Notes under the pieces: model-generated
What the model saw: the letters and a program-made list of their open reading frames with translations, nothing else
Told to the model about the DNA's origin: nothing
Database searches by the model: none
Origin: Symbiodinium natans
Taxonomy: Eukaryota; Sar; Dinophyceae; Suessiales; Symbiodiniaceae
Assembly (NCBI GenBank): GCA_905221605.1
Contig: CAJNDS010000352.1
Location: 95,340-159,339 of the forward strand
Direction: 5' to 3'
Length of the DNA stretch: 64,000 bases
Position numbers and translations under genes: made by a program
In this document: in pieces, positions 34,150 through 46,198 of the stretch
Layout: the number at the start of each line of letters is the position of its first letter
Position numbering within the stretch: the stretch's first letter is position 1

Positions 34150-35050
34150 ACATTCCGGCATAAGTCGGCACCAGGGTGGGAGCAAGCCGCATCTAGGAAC
34201 AAAGGTCTTGAGGTTCAACCAAGAGCATCCCAGATGCTGGCTCACAGAATTTTGCTTCGAAGCCTTTTCGAGGCCTTAGCTCGGTTTGGTGCCCCGAGGC
34301 CCAAGGTCACAATACTCTGCAGCAGATCTTGCGGATGCTTTCCGACCCGAAGCCTGTGCACTGTGCTTAGCACTGTGCTTAGCACCCTGCTGCCCGCAGC
34401 TCCCTGTAGTGAGTGCGTCTCTGGAAGAAGTTCATGTTAAAGAGTCACAGGGTGCAGATGCCGCCTGTGCCAGCAGTTCATTGCCGAGGCACCCCTGCGT
34501 TCAACTGCTGGTCTGACTATGATTGCCCTTACCTGCAGCGCAGGCGACCAGTACTCGATTGGTGTATCTACTAAATAACAAATTAGGCCTTGTCATGCAT
34601 TCTGCTACAAGCAACGTCAGGGCGCTGCAGTACAGATGATGGCATTGGCGGTGCCCTTCTACGATGAACAGCCATTGAGGAGCTCTTGAGCCTTTTGCCC
34701 GCAAAGCCAGTGCAGTGAGGTGCTTTGAGAGGCAAGAAAAAGGGCCTTCCCAAGCTGAAAGGTTGTTTTTTTCTGCGCCGTTTGTTCCCTACCGCCTACG
34801 CTCTCTGCTGGCCCTTTTGCAATCCTTGGCACAGCTTCGGTAGTTCGTCGATCTCGGTTCCCTCAAGCCACACGTGCCACTTAAGCCTTCCACGTCTTCC
34901 CCCGAAAAGCGGCTGCAGCGACGTTTTTCAACACAGGCGACCACTTCGCGCATTCGAAGGCGCGTGGCTGGAAGCGGAAGTGGGCCTTGTGCTGCATCCT
35001 AAAGTATCCTTAAGCATCCTAAAGCCCGAAACCGGCGACTAGACACGTGA
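34150..35050. repeat. Middle repeat, unit 3 copy
   Basis: Matches 16050-17000 and 22680-23650. Unit 3 has it once. No maintained frame beyond the short shared stretch near 34940-35010. Confidence 0.7.
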
Positions 35051-37169
35051 CTAGTTGTGAGCTCCAGGAGGCTTGAAGGGGGAGCTGAGGATCGCGGAGG
35101 TTGCCAGCTGTCGCTCGCTCGTCCGGCCTGCCCTGAGGTTGTGCTTCCCCAAACCGCGGTCACTTAACTTGGTGTTCACAGGGTAGTTGATCCGTCCCAG
35201 AACTTTTGGCTCATTGGCTCATTGGTCTTGACCTCAGGACCGGTGATGGCCGCGAGAATCATCCAATTGACAAACAGCTGCTGTGAGGGGGCAGCCCTAA
35301 ACTCAACCCTTTTCACTCTTAGTGCCGCCGTTGATGCTCCCCAATACGAGGCCTCCTCCTTGACACGGATAGAACGGACAAAGTCGGCTTTCGCGCAGGA
35401 AAAATGCCACAGTGCATCAAGTGCATCAGCTTGACTTGGGCATCGGTCTAAAGATGGGTATCAACAGGCCTTCGCAAGCTTGAGGGTGCCTTGGCAGCAG
35501 TCCGTGCAGGCTTGAGACTTCTCATCAAGTTCCTATAGGGAGGCGCGGGTCTCAAAGATATCCCCGTTCGCAGATCTACAGCGTCTTAAGCACCCGAAAA
35601 CCTCGGCTGCATCCATCCAATTGCTCTTCGCGGAGGCGGGACAAGAGGGGCATGGCAGGAAGTGCCATCAGAGACGGCCCCTCAATCTGAGTCGGCGCTT
35701 GCAGACTGTCTGCAAGTGAGGAGGGTGGCTGCTAACGGCCTTGCTGTGCTTGTTCGGAAAATTGTGCCAGCAATGTCTGCTGCATGTGGCCAATCCTTAT
35801 TAAGTTCTCGCGCACGTGCGTCTTGGCGATACTGCGCAGGGCCACGGGCGAAAAGACAAGTTCTGACCTGGTCGCCCCTTGTGGCACTCTGCCCAGTGAT
35901 CAACGCTCGGGTGCCATGTGGTGCCGATGGCGGCATGTGACTGCTCCCTTGGCCCCGGGTGCACTGCGCCGTTGAGAAAGGGGTGACTGTACACTTGGAC
36001 GGACAAAACATCTGCTGCTGGTAGATGCACCCCGTCTGAGCAGACGACGACAGATGCATATGCCAGCGGTAGATTATTGTTCCTTTTGTTCCATCCTGCA
36101 TATGCGGCCTTGTCTCAGTACTGAGTATCCTAAGGCAACGTCAGGCACTGTTACAAAGAGGAAGTGGGCCTTGTGCTGCACCAGGATTCCTGGCGGTTCG
36201 CAAGCTCTAGATGCCGAAGTGCAGCTTTTCTGTGTGTTCCAGAGCTCGAAATGCTGTTAACACAGCATCCAAAAAGCATTTCTATCTATACTTTCCGTGC
36301 CATTGCGTGCTTCAGGGCTGCACATAATGTCTTAAAGCCCTAAACCGCGACTAGACACGTGACTGCCGAAACCGCGGTCACTGGACTTGGTGTTGGCAGG
36401 GTTGTTGATCCGTCCCAAAAGCCTTTACTGACTCATTTGGTCTTGACCTGGGACGGGTGATGGCCGCGAGAATTCATCCAATTGACAAACAGCTGCCGTG
36501 AGGGCGCAGCCCTAAACTCAACCCTCTTCACTCTTAGTGTCGCCGTTGATGCTCCCCAATACGTGGCCTCCTCCTTGACACGGATAGAACGGACAAAGCC
36601 GGCTTTCACACAGTCCAACGCTGCAGTGCATCAGCTTGACTTGGGCTCGGTTTAGAGATGGGCATCAACAGCCCTTCGCAAGCTTGATGGTGCTTTGACA
36701 ACGGTCCTTGCAGGCATAAGACTTGGCTTTGTGAAAGTGAAAGTGTTCACGCCTACGCAACCGATGCCTCTTGCCACAGTGTGAGTCTGAATGTGCCCTC
36801 AATGACTTCTTTTTTGGTGGCACCTAAATCTGCCTGGCTGACTTGCTACAACCAAAATGCTCGCATGAAGGCCCGGCAACCTGGTAAATAGGTTGGGAGT
36901 CGGGTCACATGTACCCTAAGTTGGCCGTCCTAGATATACCCTGATTTGTAACCTAACCAGCGTACGAAGTTCCCTGATCCCTTCAGTAGAGGCCCCTCAA
37001 GCCCCCAATTCGGGGTATTTGGGTACTTCGATCAAGTGTCCAACGCCAGGCTTTTTTTCGCCTTCCAAGCAGAGGCCTTCAGGACACGCACAGGAAGGGA
37101 GATCTCATCAAGTTCTTAGAAGGCCGGTGTCTCGATGAGAAGCCCCTTCCCAGATCCCTCTAACCCCTT

Positions 37170-37273
37170 AAGCACCCCAAGACCTCGGCTGCATCCATCC
37201 AACTGCTCGTGGGTGGCTTCGGCGTGCGATGCGGAGGCGGCTTCGGCGGTGATGCGGAGGCGGGACAAGGGAG
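37170..37273. repeat. Dispersed repeat R1, unit 3 copies
   Basis: Matches 19211-19290 in unit 2, with an extra half unit reading GGFGG. A second R1 copy of this unit is at 35586-35648. Confidence 0.6.
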
Positions 37274-37396
37274 AGAGGCAAATTTCTTGCGCCCCAGCCC
37301 CAATGCGAGGTGTGGCGTGCGCAAAGGTCTTGGTACTTTTTTCGCGTGGGATGGCCACAGCCTACAAATCGGGGGGGTGAAGTACAGAAAGGTGGG

Positions 37397-37454
37397 GGGT
37401 TTAGGGTTTAGGGTTTAGGGTTTAGGGTTTAGGGTTTGGGGTTTAGGGTTTAGA
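37397..37454. repeat. TTTAGGG tract inserted in unit 3
   Basis: About eight heptamers between agtacagaaaggt and accagatcctg. Unit 2 (about 19549-19590) has the same flanks separated only by a short G-rich piece, so this tract too was gained in unit 3. A small related tract follows at 37905-37922. Confidence 0.88.
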
Positions 37455-37884
37455 GGGAAGGGACCAGATCCTGAGTCTAGACACCTTCTCGGTTCTAAGT
37501 CAGGAGGCCTGCCGTGCTGTCGGGGGATACGAGCATCAGACCTCGTGATTCATGGGGCAATGCTTTATCCATGAGGCGCGTTTGCGGGCCCAGCAGGTGC
37601 GAGCAACATAAGGTTCCCAGTCGCAAAACAAATCATTCTCGGCAAGGGGCAGTTGGCGGTTTGGAACGGGGCGGGGTTCAGAGAAACCTGATGGCAGCCA
37701 GAACAACCATTTTGCAATTGGAAAAGCGCCAGATTGGAGAATTTGCAACCAGAAAGCTTCACATAGGAGAATACTTAATGCGGCAGCCGTTTGGTCATGT
37801 GCGCCCAAACACTGAAAAATGCCGCAAACATCGTCCCTACCGATGGATTTGCTGCGCACTCCAACTATCGCGCAGTTCAAAACA

Positions 37885-38590
37885 TCTGGATTTAGTTGTC
37901 TTGAGGCTTTAGGGTTTAGGGTGCGCATCAATCTGCTGGCAGATCTGGCGGGGGCTTCCCCTAAACTCTTACTCTTAAGCCCCATAAACCCACCCATACA
38001 ACCCCTAAGCACCTGTTAAACCCCATCCACCTCCAAACAAGCAGCAACCAAGAACAGCAAACGCGCGCATGCTCCAAAATCCAGCCCATGGTCGGACTTG
38101 GGATGTAATAGGGATCATAATAGGGGGGGATACAGCCCCTATTTAGGACTGTCAGTAGAAGGGGGAACATCCCAACATAAGACCTCTAAAAAACCCAACC
38201 TCAAATCTAGGGATCTTGTGGTGGGTCACCGAAAAATTCAGTTCCGAGCTCCAAGCCGCACTACATCCAACGCAGCACCAAAACCATGGACAGAAACAAA
38301 AGACGCAAGCAAGAAACGACAAAGAATACCCCGAGCCCCAGGAAAACCAAGACAAAACGGGTAGAGGCTTACTGCCGCTTTCTAAGAAGCAAGAACAGAA
38401 GATATGTCTACATGTATACATATATTTATATATATGCCCAGTTGTAATTTGCCGACTCTGGTTGTAAAGGCTCCCATCTGATTGTGTCTTGTTCCGGTCG
38501 CCCGGGGGAGGGGTTTGGGGATCTTAGGGTTACACATTTTGTCAGCTTCTTAGGGTAGTTTCATGGTCCCTTAGTATGGGTATCAGAACC
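37885..38590. repeat. Dispersed element, unit 3 copy (short microsatellite)
   Basis: Counterpart of 20470-21190. Here the AT-rich simple tract is only about 20 bp and the left G-rich part is missing or reduced. Confidence 0.65.
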
Positions 38591-38640
38591 CTTTGAAGGA
38601 GGCTCGGGACCAAAGTAAGGGGCCCATGAAACTACCCTTA
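38552..38640. mobile_element. Fold-back element, unit 3 copy
   Basis: The left arm gggtagtttcatggtccctt and the right arm ending gggcccatgaaactaccc are inverted copies with a short spacer, about 88 bp in all. Related to 21165-21302 but with a shorter loop. Confidence 0.55.
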
Positions 38641-39720
38641 CATTGCGGGCGCCCACGGCCACCACTAATTGTCATTGCCCCACTTGCCCCACTTGCTTTT
38701 CCGGAAGAGCTAATCGACGTTGCCCCACTTGCCCCACTTGGTGGCCCGGTGGAGCTAATTGATTTTGCCCCGCTTGCCCCACTTGGTTCCTTGCCCCCTT
38801 GGCCCACTTGCGGGGGGGGCTCGGAGTTGGAGCTGGCTGGAGGCTGCGGGAGCTGAGGGGACGTGGGGGAAGTGGAGCAAGTGGGGCAAGTGGGTCGAGT
38901 GGGGCAAGTGGGGCAAGTGTGCCTTGGGGCAGACTTGTGGCTGCAAACAGAGCCGCACCATGGGTCCCTGCCGAACCCAGCGTGCCCCGTGCTCACAGGC
39001 CTGAACTCTCTCTTTGTGGCTGCAGCAACTTTCCTCTTGCCCCCCCCCCCCCCCCCCTTCCTTACCCTAGCCCCCCCCACCCTCCCTCTTGCCCCGTGCT
39101 TGCCCCAGCCAGAAGTCTGCCTCAATCTGAACTCTCTTTTTTTGAGGCAGACTTGCGGTGTAGCCAACTTTCCTCTTGCACCCCCCCTCCCCTCATCTCT
39201 TGCCAGCCCTCCCCCCCCCCTCTTTCTCTTCCCAGTTATTACTGTATCTTTTCTTTTCTCATCTCGTCAGCCCATTCACTTTAAACCTTTTACGCAGCTC
39301 CCAAAGGAACTGCTGGCAAGTGTCAACAACTGAAGCAACAGAACCACTTAGTTTGGAGTGCGTGGCTCAGAGCTCTGCTGACATCGAAGACCTTAGCGAC
39401 CATTTGAGCTCAGACAAAGAGATACAGCCCGATTTGAGGCGGACTTGTGGTTGGCCTCAGTGAAGGGCTTGGTTTACCTGCCGCGCTTTCAAAAGTCTGC
39501 CTCAAATACAGCCTGATGTGAGGCAGACTTATGATTATGCGTCCGACACAAACACAGTTGCAGTTGAGGCCAAGCTGAGCGGTTTCCCCCGCGCCCTGAA
39601 GCTTGGGGGCAGGTCGGGTCATGGGGTCGAATGGAGCAAGGGGGGTAGGTGGGGTAAGTGGGGCAAGCGGGGCAAGTGGCAGAACACGCTTAGCGGCCCA
39701 CTTTTGTACGCCCACTGCAC
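38641..39720. repeat. Low-complexity insertion with inverted GTGGGGCAA arrays
   Basis: Unit 2 passes directly from the fold-back element to ggcagctttgcgcg (about 21303). Unit 3 has about 1.08 kb in between. It holds repeated ttgccccacttg blocks (38672-38812), the same motif inverted (38863-38920 and about 39637-39680), a run of 18 C (39040-39057) and long C/T-rich stretches. The phrase gaggcagacttg/tctgcctcaa also recurs (about 38930, 39117, 39145, 39436, 39505, 39523) in both orientations. Long frames on both strands are low complexity (Pro/Leu/Ala, Ser/Gly) and are not gene evidence. Confidence 0.6.
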
Positions 39721-41718
39721 CCTTAGGCAGCTTTGCGGCGAGGCTTTGCCCTCTTTGCCCTGACTGCAGGCCGTGGACGACTTCTCCCACTTCGAGTGAG
39801 CTGGAGAGTCCTCCTTCCGCGGGTGATTTCTATTAGAAGCCCATGTAAACCGAGACTATATTTTGAACTTCGCGAGTCGAGGCGACGTCCCGAAGTAGCT
39901 TAGGCGTAGTATAATCTCACCCGAGCAAAGGTTAGCCTAGCTTCGTTCGCCGAAATACTCTTCTGATTTAGCCAGTGCTCTGCAGTGACCCACTGCAGGC
40001 TGTGGACTTCTCCCGCTTCTTCGGCGTCTGGGGTTTCAGTCTGAATTGGGATAGAGTCAGCAAGGTCACAATACTCTGCTGCAGAGTTTTCCGATGCTTT
40101 CCGATGCCAGAAGGCTGTGCACCGTGCTGTGCACCGTGCTGCCCTCCGTGCACTGCAGCGAGCACGTTCAAGAGTCGTCGGGTGCTGCTGGAGCTGGGCA
40201 ACCGGTTGAAGTCCGCAAGCCTTCACAATGATGCATGCTTCGCCCGCCGGGGGGGCAGTGCTAAAGCCAGCACCGATGCCAACAAGGAGTTTGGCAGCAT
40301 CACGGCATGCATATGAATGCCACAAGAATCTTGTGAAGAGAATCTGTGCTAGATCGTGTGCGGATTGACGAGGACAGCTGAATGGCCAGTCCGTGAGCAG
40401 CAGCTCTGTTTTCTTGCGGTGCGGCGGGCACGCATGTGGTCTTGACGGCACAAGGTTGCTCGCCAAACTGCTTGCCGCAGCTCCGCGGCAAGTGAGGCCA
40501 ATGAGACCGCATTCAAGCACAGAAAGGCGACGCGGAGGCTAACAGCAGCAGTAGAGCAGCAGCCAGAACCGGCATCGCTGGATGCAGAACCACACGCCGG
40601 CAGCCACAAACTCAACCCTCTTCACTCTTGCCTTGGCAAGAGTCCGTGTAGGCAGAAGACTTCGGCTTTGTGAACGTGTTTACGCAACCTCTTCCTCCTG
40701 CCACAGGGCTCCCTTCAGACACGCGCAGAAAGGGAGACCTCATCAAGTTCCTAGAAGAAGGCCAGAGATACCCCCAACTTGCCGGTGCCTGCCCTTCAGC
40801 GTCGGCCGCTTCACAGCGGCCGCTTCACAGCTGCCGCGCACGCTGCTGCAGCTTGTGCATTCAGCACACCAATATCAACGAAGCCATCGCAAGACACGGA
40901 TGTCGGGTTGACTCGGAGTCGTGGCCACGGCAGCAAGCGACCGGCGACCGAAATCCCACGGCCCGGGGACCTCGTTCATGAAGACATCCGCCACTTTTGT
41001 GAATGGAGGGAGGCAGGGTCTAGGGTCCTGATGTGCCAATGTCCGTCTCCATTTTTGGGTTTGTTCGGCTGGTTGGCCTTCAGGTTCATGTCAAATGGCT
41101 CTCAGGACCCTCGACGCATGAAAATCCGTTTTCCTTTCTCGCCCGTGTATTTGCGGAGCCTGGTAGCCATGACAGCTCCCAGGGACGTCAGGCATTGGCA
41201 GCTCCATTTTCCCTCCCCCCTCTAGCACGCTGGGGATATGAAGACGGCCTTGTTCATCTTCCAGCTTTTATAACTCTTGAAGTCTGAGCCTACTCTAAAA
41301 CGACAACGACCAAGGATGGGGCTGCAGCAAAGGTTGGCTGTGTCACGCGATGCTGGTTGTAAGCATCAGTCTTAGCCGTCCACCAGCCCTTTTCCCATCT
41401 GAACGATGGGTTCATGATACACCAGCCAGAAGACAATTCATCCCAGGCTAGCGGGCTCGGTTCAAACCCTCACCTTCCCAGTTCAGCTTATGTCCGGCCG
41501 TTTGATCTTTCACTTGATAGACTTCATGATGTGAGTGTGTTTGCAGGAGTCTTCATCTGCCCTTTTCGGCAGATGGAGCTACATCAAAGTGCCGAACATG
41601 TGGGTGAAGGAATATTCGTCATGAACTGTCGGCCTTGACATGTCTTGATAGCCTCAGAATTGTGCGGGTGATTCTTAACTAACAATATTATCAAGCTCTT
41701 GCAAGCAGGTTAAAGTTA

Positions 41719-41861
41719 CCATGAGTCCAGCGAGGCGCGTTCCCTAGTACAGGCTCAATTCTGCGAAGCAGCTTTGTTTCTCTGCAAGACATGGAAGCGG
41801 AGTTGACTCAAAGCCGCGGCCTTCGCAGCAGGCGACCAGCACTGTAATGCCACGGCTCAAA
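41719..41861. repeat. S1 short dispersed repeat, unit 3 copy
   Basis: Good match to the 25067 copy, followed by the same sequence (acggctcaaagtattgcag and onward to the core), so this copy is shared by units 2 and 3 and predates their separation. Confidence 0.6.
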
Positions 41862-42269
41862 GTATTGCAGTATTCAAGCAGACGGTCCTCGGACTCCCTC
41901 GCTCCCACCGCAACATCTAGCATCGACATTGATTGAAAAAACGTGTGAGAGCGTCTCGCGCCTCCGTCGTTGTGGGTTCATCCTAGCGCAGCTTTACGCC
42001 CGGCAGCGTCTGGCGATGCCCGCGCTCACTGCTTGCTTGGCCAGTCGAAGGGGCCCTGAACCTAAGATAGCTGCTTGTGTCTGCCAGAACCGTCGATCCT
42101 TGCACGGGAACCTCCACCCTTCTCCACACAGAACCTTAGTCTGTCAGATCCAGGCCAAGGGATCTTCTGGCGCCTCTGTGGACTCGAAGTGATCTGTGGA
42201 TGAGACCTGGCTTCCAGTGAAGGATGCTCCAAAGACCACAGTGCTCAAGCCTGAAGCCAGAGCTAGCCT

Positions 42270-42365
42270 ATCTTAAGAGCCCAGAACTTACTTTCTTGTA
42301 GGCTACCTAGGAAAAGGGTTTTGGATTAACAGCCTACAAAAAGGTGGTTTTGGGTTCTTAAGATC
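42270..42365. mobile_element. Fold-back element private to core C (1)
   Basis: About 95 bp. The arms atcttaagagcccagaac and gttcttaagat are imperfect inverted repeats extending to about 35 bp each, meeting near gtaggct/agcctac. Cores A (about 8090) and B (about 26465) lack it. MITE-like; no transposase. Confidence 0.6.
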
Positions 42366-42459
42366 TATAGAGCCTAGATAGCTTTAAGGGTAGCCGGCTT
42401 GGCTTGTGATTAGACGGGCCCCTGCGTGCGGAGGACGCCGAGGACACGAGTTTTGTATC

Positions 42460-42553
42460 AGCAGGATGGTTCAGTGTAGGCCTGGCAATCCCCATGGTTG
42501 ACCCTATAAAGGGCTTTCTGAAGGGGTTCTAGGGTGTAATCGCCCATCCTGCT
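42460..42553. mobile_element. Fold-back element private to core C (2)
   Basis: About 94 bp bounded by a perfect 10-bp inverted repeat agcaggatgg / ccatcctgct with weaker pairing inside. Absent from cores A (about 8225) and B (about 26620). Confidence 0.5.
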
Positions 42554-43380
42554 ATGTCGTCGCCGAGAAGGAGCGCGGAGGCCACCGCGCAATCGAACCT
42601 GTGGTGCTTCTTCTCGCGGGCTCCTCGAGAGGCTAGCAACTGCAGAAACGTGCACTAAACGACAAGCGCATGCCTGTGCTGCATATGCTTCTACGTCCAA
42701 GGACGCCCGGCAGCCGGGAGCTAACCGACAGGATGGTGTCAGGTCTGAAGCGCTGCAGATCCCGTTGCAGACGCCCTGGCCCGCTGCACGGCCGAGGCCG
42801 CGCTAGAGCCGGCGGTGTGGGTGAGGCTGTGCACACGGACAGGCAAACCGGGAGAAGCCCATCCTTCCTTCTAGCCCCGTTTGTCCACTTAGTCCGGTTT
42901 CATTCGTCCGTTTGCTGTGCCTCACTGGATGAGAAAGGATGAAAGTCGACGCCGGGGCCGAACACAGAGAGCAGCTGAGGCGATGGGCCTTTGCAAAGCC
43001 GATAGGCCGGATGCAAGAGACCCTTGTCGGGCAGCCTCTTTGTCTCGCATATGGCCTGATAGACTTCTACATCCTCTGCAAGCCGTCCCTTTGTTGGGCC
43101 ACCCCATAATGGGAACTTAGGCTTGCTACCCATCAAAGTTGTCAGTTTCGGTCCCGCGCAGCCCTTCTTGTGCCCTCCCCGCCTCTGACGGTGAAGCCAT
43201 GATGTTCAAAGACCAGGCGTGCAGGTCCTATTCGGCAGAAGGAGGCTGGCCAAAGATTTTATCTTGCGGAGTAGTTGTGTATTGTCGTCTTGGGGTTAGA
43301 CCGTCGCTTGTGAAGGGATGTCATCGTCGGGGGCTTGCACATCACTTCCGCACTCGCGGCAGGATGCAGTGGCACGGTAG

Positions 43381-43776
43381 ATGTCGATTGGTTTTGGGAG
43401 GGCTGCTGACCATTTCAACCCCAGAATGCTATCAGATGCCAAGTGCAAAGAGACGACGAGGAGTCTTGTCTTAAACGACCCTGCCTCTTTAATCCGACGT
43501 GAGCAAGTCATAGCATGCTGGAGGCTAGAGCATCACGCTTGTGCTGATTGCCTCCGTGGGCCAGCTGTTTCCACGCGCTGCGGAGGCATGATGTGCGCTC
43601 AGCACCGCTTCCGGCCATCGGCAATACCCTCGCCCTCCACTTCCTGCCTCCAGCTCGTGCTGCGAAGGTCCTCGTTGCCTGCGTTCAAAGCCAACCCGCA
43701 CCTTCGTCTTGACAGGTCATCGGGCACCACCACAGTGCAAGCTCCCTGCCGTGTGCCTGCACATCGGCTTGCCTGA
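43381..43776 (+). CDS. Candidate Cys/His-rich protein, core C copy (131 aa)
   Basis: Same ATG and frame as the A and B copies, with an in-frame stop immediately upstream, which makes the ATG the only possible opening here. One added codon (GTTTVQ). C66 of the cluster is Arg, the other ligands are kept. About one residue in six differs from core A, yet the frame is intact over 131 codons. Confidence 0.3.
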   Translation: MSIGFGRAADHFNPRMLSDAKCKETTRSLVLNDPASLIRREQVIACWRLEHHACADCLRGPAVSTRCGGMMCAQHRFRPSAIPSPSTSCLQLVLRRSSLPAFKANPHLRLDRSSGTTTVQAPCRVPAHRLA

Positions 43777-44125
43777 GTGAGGCACGTGCAGCTCACCCAC
43801 GGAGTGAGTTGCTGCCTGTGCAAGCTGCGCATGCACTTTCCGACACCTGCTGACTGTGTACTTACAGCCAAAGCCGCTTCTGGCTCCAACCCTTCCCAGA
43901 AGGCCTGCAAATATGTAAGCGCTCGAAGGAGCTCCATGCAAGCTGCACGCAGAACTGGCACAGCGAAGGCTTGCTTAGCCCGGCAGGCTCTTCTCCACAC
44001 ATGCATGCTTCCTTTTGGCAGGTGGAACCTGTTCATCTCCTTGCTCGCATCTGTGCTTTCTCGCTCCTTGTCTTTATGCCTCCAAGCCATGAAGCCGCCA
44101 ATGCGCTTAGCACGTACACGGGGGT

Positions 44126-44421
44126 AGGTCAAGTCGTATCTTCTTGTGTAAAGTCGCATCTCGGGCGAGTGCACACTGGGGATTCGCGAATTCCAGGATT
44201 GGTCAGAACCCACTCCCCTCCCAGGCGTGCGGTGACAAGTCCATATTTTGCATGTGTGTCGAGAATATGCGCGTGTGGCGCGTGCACACTGGGGGAAAGG
44301 CTTCAACTTTTGTCTCCGTGATGCGACTTTACGCAGGGTGATGTGACTTCCCTCGCAGCCGCGTGTCACTGGGGAGATGTGACTTCACACGCTAAGATGT
44401 GAGTTAACCTAGCCCCTTGTA
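44126..44421. repeat. Dispersed element E2, copy 2
   Basis: See 2756-3092. It replaces the stretch that in core A joins ccataagcacacc to aggcctaaggacg, so it inserted together with a small deletion or a rearrangement. Confidence 0.6.
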
Positions 44422-44939
44422 GGCCCAAGGACGAGCCACTGCTCAGCAATTTCAGACTGCCAAGCCTGCACTTGCAAGCATGTAAGCAACTCACTCGAGT
44501 AGTGCTCCCCAAAAGGACATGATAGCACACGGTGGACTTGCCTGCGCTCTAGAAGGTTTTGACGCACAGTTGTGGGATCAGTCACAGCACCGGCCATAGC
44601 TGCGCTGGTCGCTGCCGACACCCTGGATACTTCGGGTACTCCGGATACTCGGTTCTATAAGTCCTCTCTCGTTACCCGACGGCTCCCCGCCCCAACTTCT
44701 TGTCTCTGCCTTCAAGGAAAAGTTTGGAGACCGGGACAAGTGCTCGAGCCGCTTCACCCACTTGGCTGAGTGCCCTGAAGTCGCCACATTTATTGGGGCA
44801 GGCTATGGCAGGCTTGTCCACACGGTTTTGTGTTCTGTCCGTTGCGGCTGCTCATGCGTGAACTTCTGCCTACATCAATCATGGGGCTACGCTTAGATGC
44901 GGAACTTGCAGATAGATAGATATACATATATATACATAT

Positions 44940-45239
44940 GTGAATACATGCATATATTCAGTGCGTGGCCCACCACCGGACACCACTACCACACCACGGC
45001 AGCAAAATGCATCAGCCTGCACCGACATTCTCCGATCTTCCACGCCTGCTAGGTTCATAGCGGTGCTTGCGGTGCTCGCTCTCAGCATGTGGTCTGGGGA
45101 GGCAGCGCCGATGCCGCTGATGCCGGTGGGCCACGAAATCGAGGCGGACCTGTTCGACTCTGACGCTTGTCACACCTGCCACCTCTTGTCAGTGAATGTG
45201 GTATCTGCAGCTTTGGCCGCGTGCTTTGGTGCAGCATGA
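44940..45239 (+). CDS. Candidate signal-peptide-like protein with CxxCH, core C copy (99 aa)
   Basis: The conserved part is intact: hydrophobic ARFIAVLAVLALSMW, GEAAP, CHTCH and the AACFGAA end. The frame opens only at GTG (44940), with an in-frame TAG at 44919, so an ATG start is not available upstream. This argues for an exon or a decayed gene. Confidence 0.28.
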   Translation: MNTCIYSVRGPPPDTTTTPRQQNASACTDILRSSTPARFIAVLAVLALSMWSGEAAPMPLMPVGHEIEADLFDSDACHTCHLLSVNVVSAALAACFGAA

Positions 45240-45573
45240 GCATGCGTGTGAATTATGCGCCACGACGAGTCTCGACTCTTCGTGCTATTTGCCCTACCAA
45301 AGCCAAACCCGGCGCCACCTCGTTGCGCCACTGATTGGGATGATCGGGCTGCTGACAGCCCTGTGGACTTCAGTCCCGTGTGCTAGCCGAGCTTGTGAGA
45401 TCGGTGGAATCTGTGTGTCTCGACTTCTTCACCTCGAGCTCAGGAAGTCTAGACAGCACCAGCGGCTAAACTTCCAAGCAGGTGCCCTTCTCCAAGCTTG
45501 TGCCTGCGCTTATTTGCAAGACGACAGAGGCGATGCCCGGCAGCTACCGCAGGTGGATGTGTCGATTTGCTGA
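45196..45573 (+). CDS. Candidate single-membrane-span protein, core C copy (125 aa)
   Basis: Conserved ATG and stop. Relative to A it has two extra codons near residue 20 and a net 22 fewer in the middle, all frame-preserving. The membrane segment is unchanged (LVAPLIGMIGLLTALW). Confidence 0.33.
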   Translation: MWYLQLWPRALVQHEHACELCATTSLDSSCYLPYQSQTRRHLVAPLIGMIGLLTALWTSVPCASRACEIGGICVSRLLHLELRKSRQHQRLNFQAGALLQACACAYLQDDRGDARQLPQVDVSIC

Positions 45574-46198
45574 TCCATGGCCATTGTGACCAGCCAAGCT
45601 GATTCTGAAGAGCCCCATCGCCACACCTCTTCTGCATCGCGCCGTGCAGGTGCGAGGCTCTCCGGTGTGGATTGGCAGTGGATTGCCAGAAGCCTCTCGG
45701 CGGCCTCGCAATTGCACTCCTTGTCGCCAGCTTCTTAAGCCATCGCAAGCCGGTGAATGCTTCGTGCCTTCCATCGGCAGTGCCTCTGTCCTCGGCACGA
45801 CCTGAAGGGCCGGCGTGCCACGCGACTGCGTGCTGAGCCTCGGCATCCCACTTCCGCGCACACTTTGCCATGGAAAGTCGCGTGGCTACATGGCCCTTCT
45901 CTCGCGGCGCCGGTGGTGTGGAGTTGAAGCATAAGCGGTGCCTCAGCTGCCAGTCTATCATGCATGTGGGTGCGGTATGCACGGGTCTTTCATGCACATA
46001 GGTCAAGAGCCCAGTTGAGCCGCTCAGAGCGCGCTTCGGCTGTCTCTCTCCCAGCTTTGTGGAAACCCGGCTCATCCCGCGCAACACACGCAGCCAGCTG
46101 GAGGTGTATGATGCGCTCCCGCCCGCGGCGGCCCGCGCCCCTGCGCCTCCGGCCTCAACAAGTACGACCCGGACTACGCAGCGCAAGGGGTTTCAGGG

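Noticed and set aside
38583-39333. Frames of 87-194 codons on both strands
   Set aside because: Low-complexity Pro/Leu/Ala and Gly/Ser text read from the gtggggcaa arrays and C/T tracts.
43599-44369. 256-codon minus-strand frame in core C
   Set aside because: Its left half is the antisense of the conserved Cys/His-rich frame and its right half reads through the inserted E2 element; cores A and B do not keep it.
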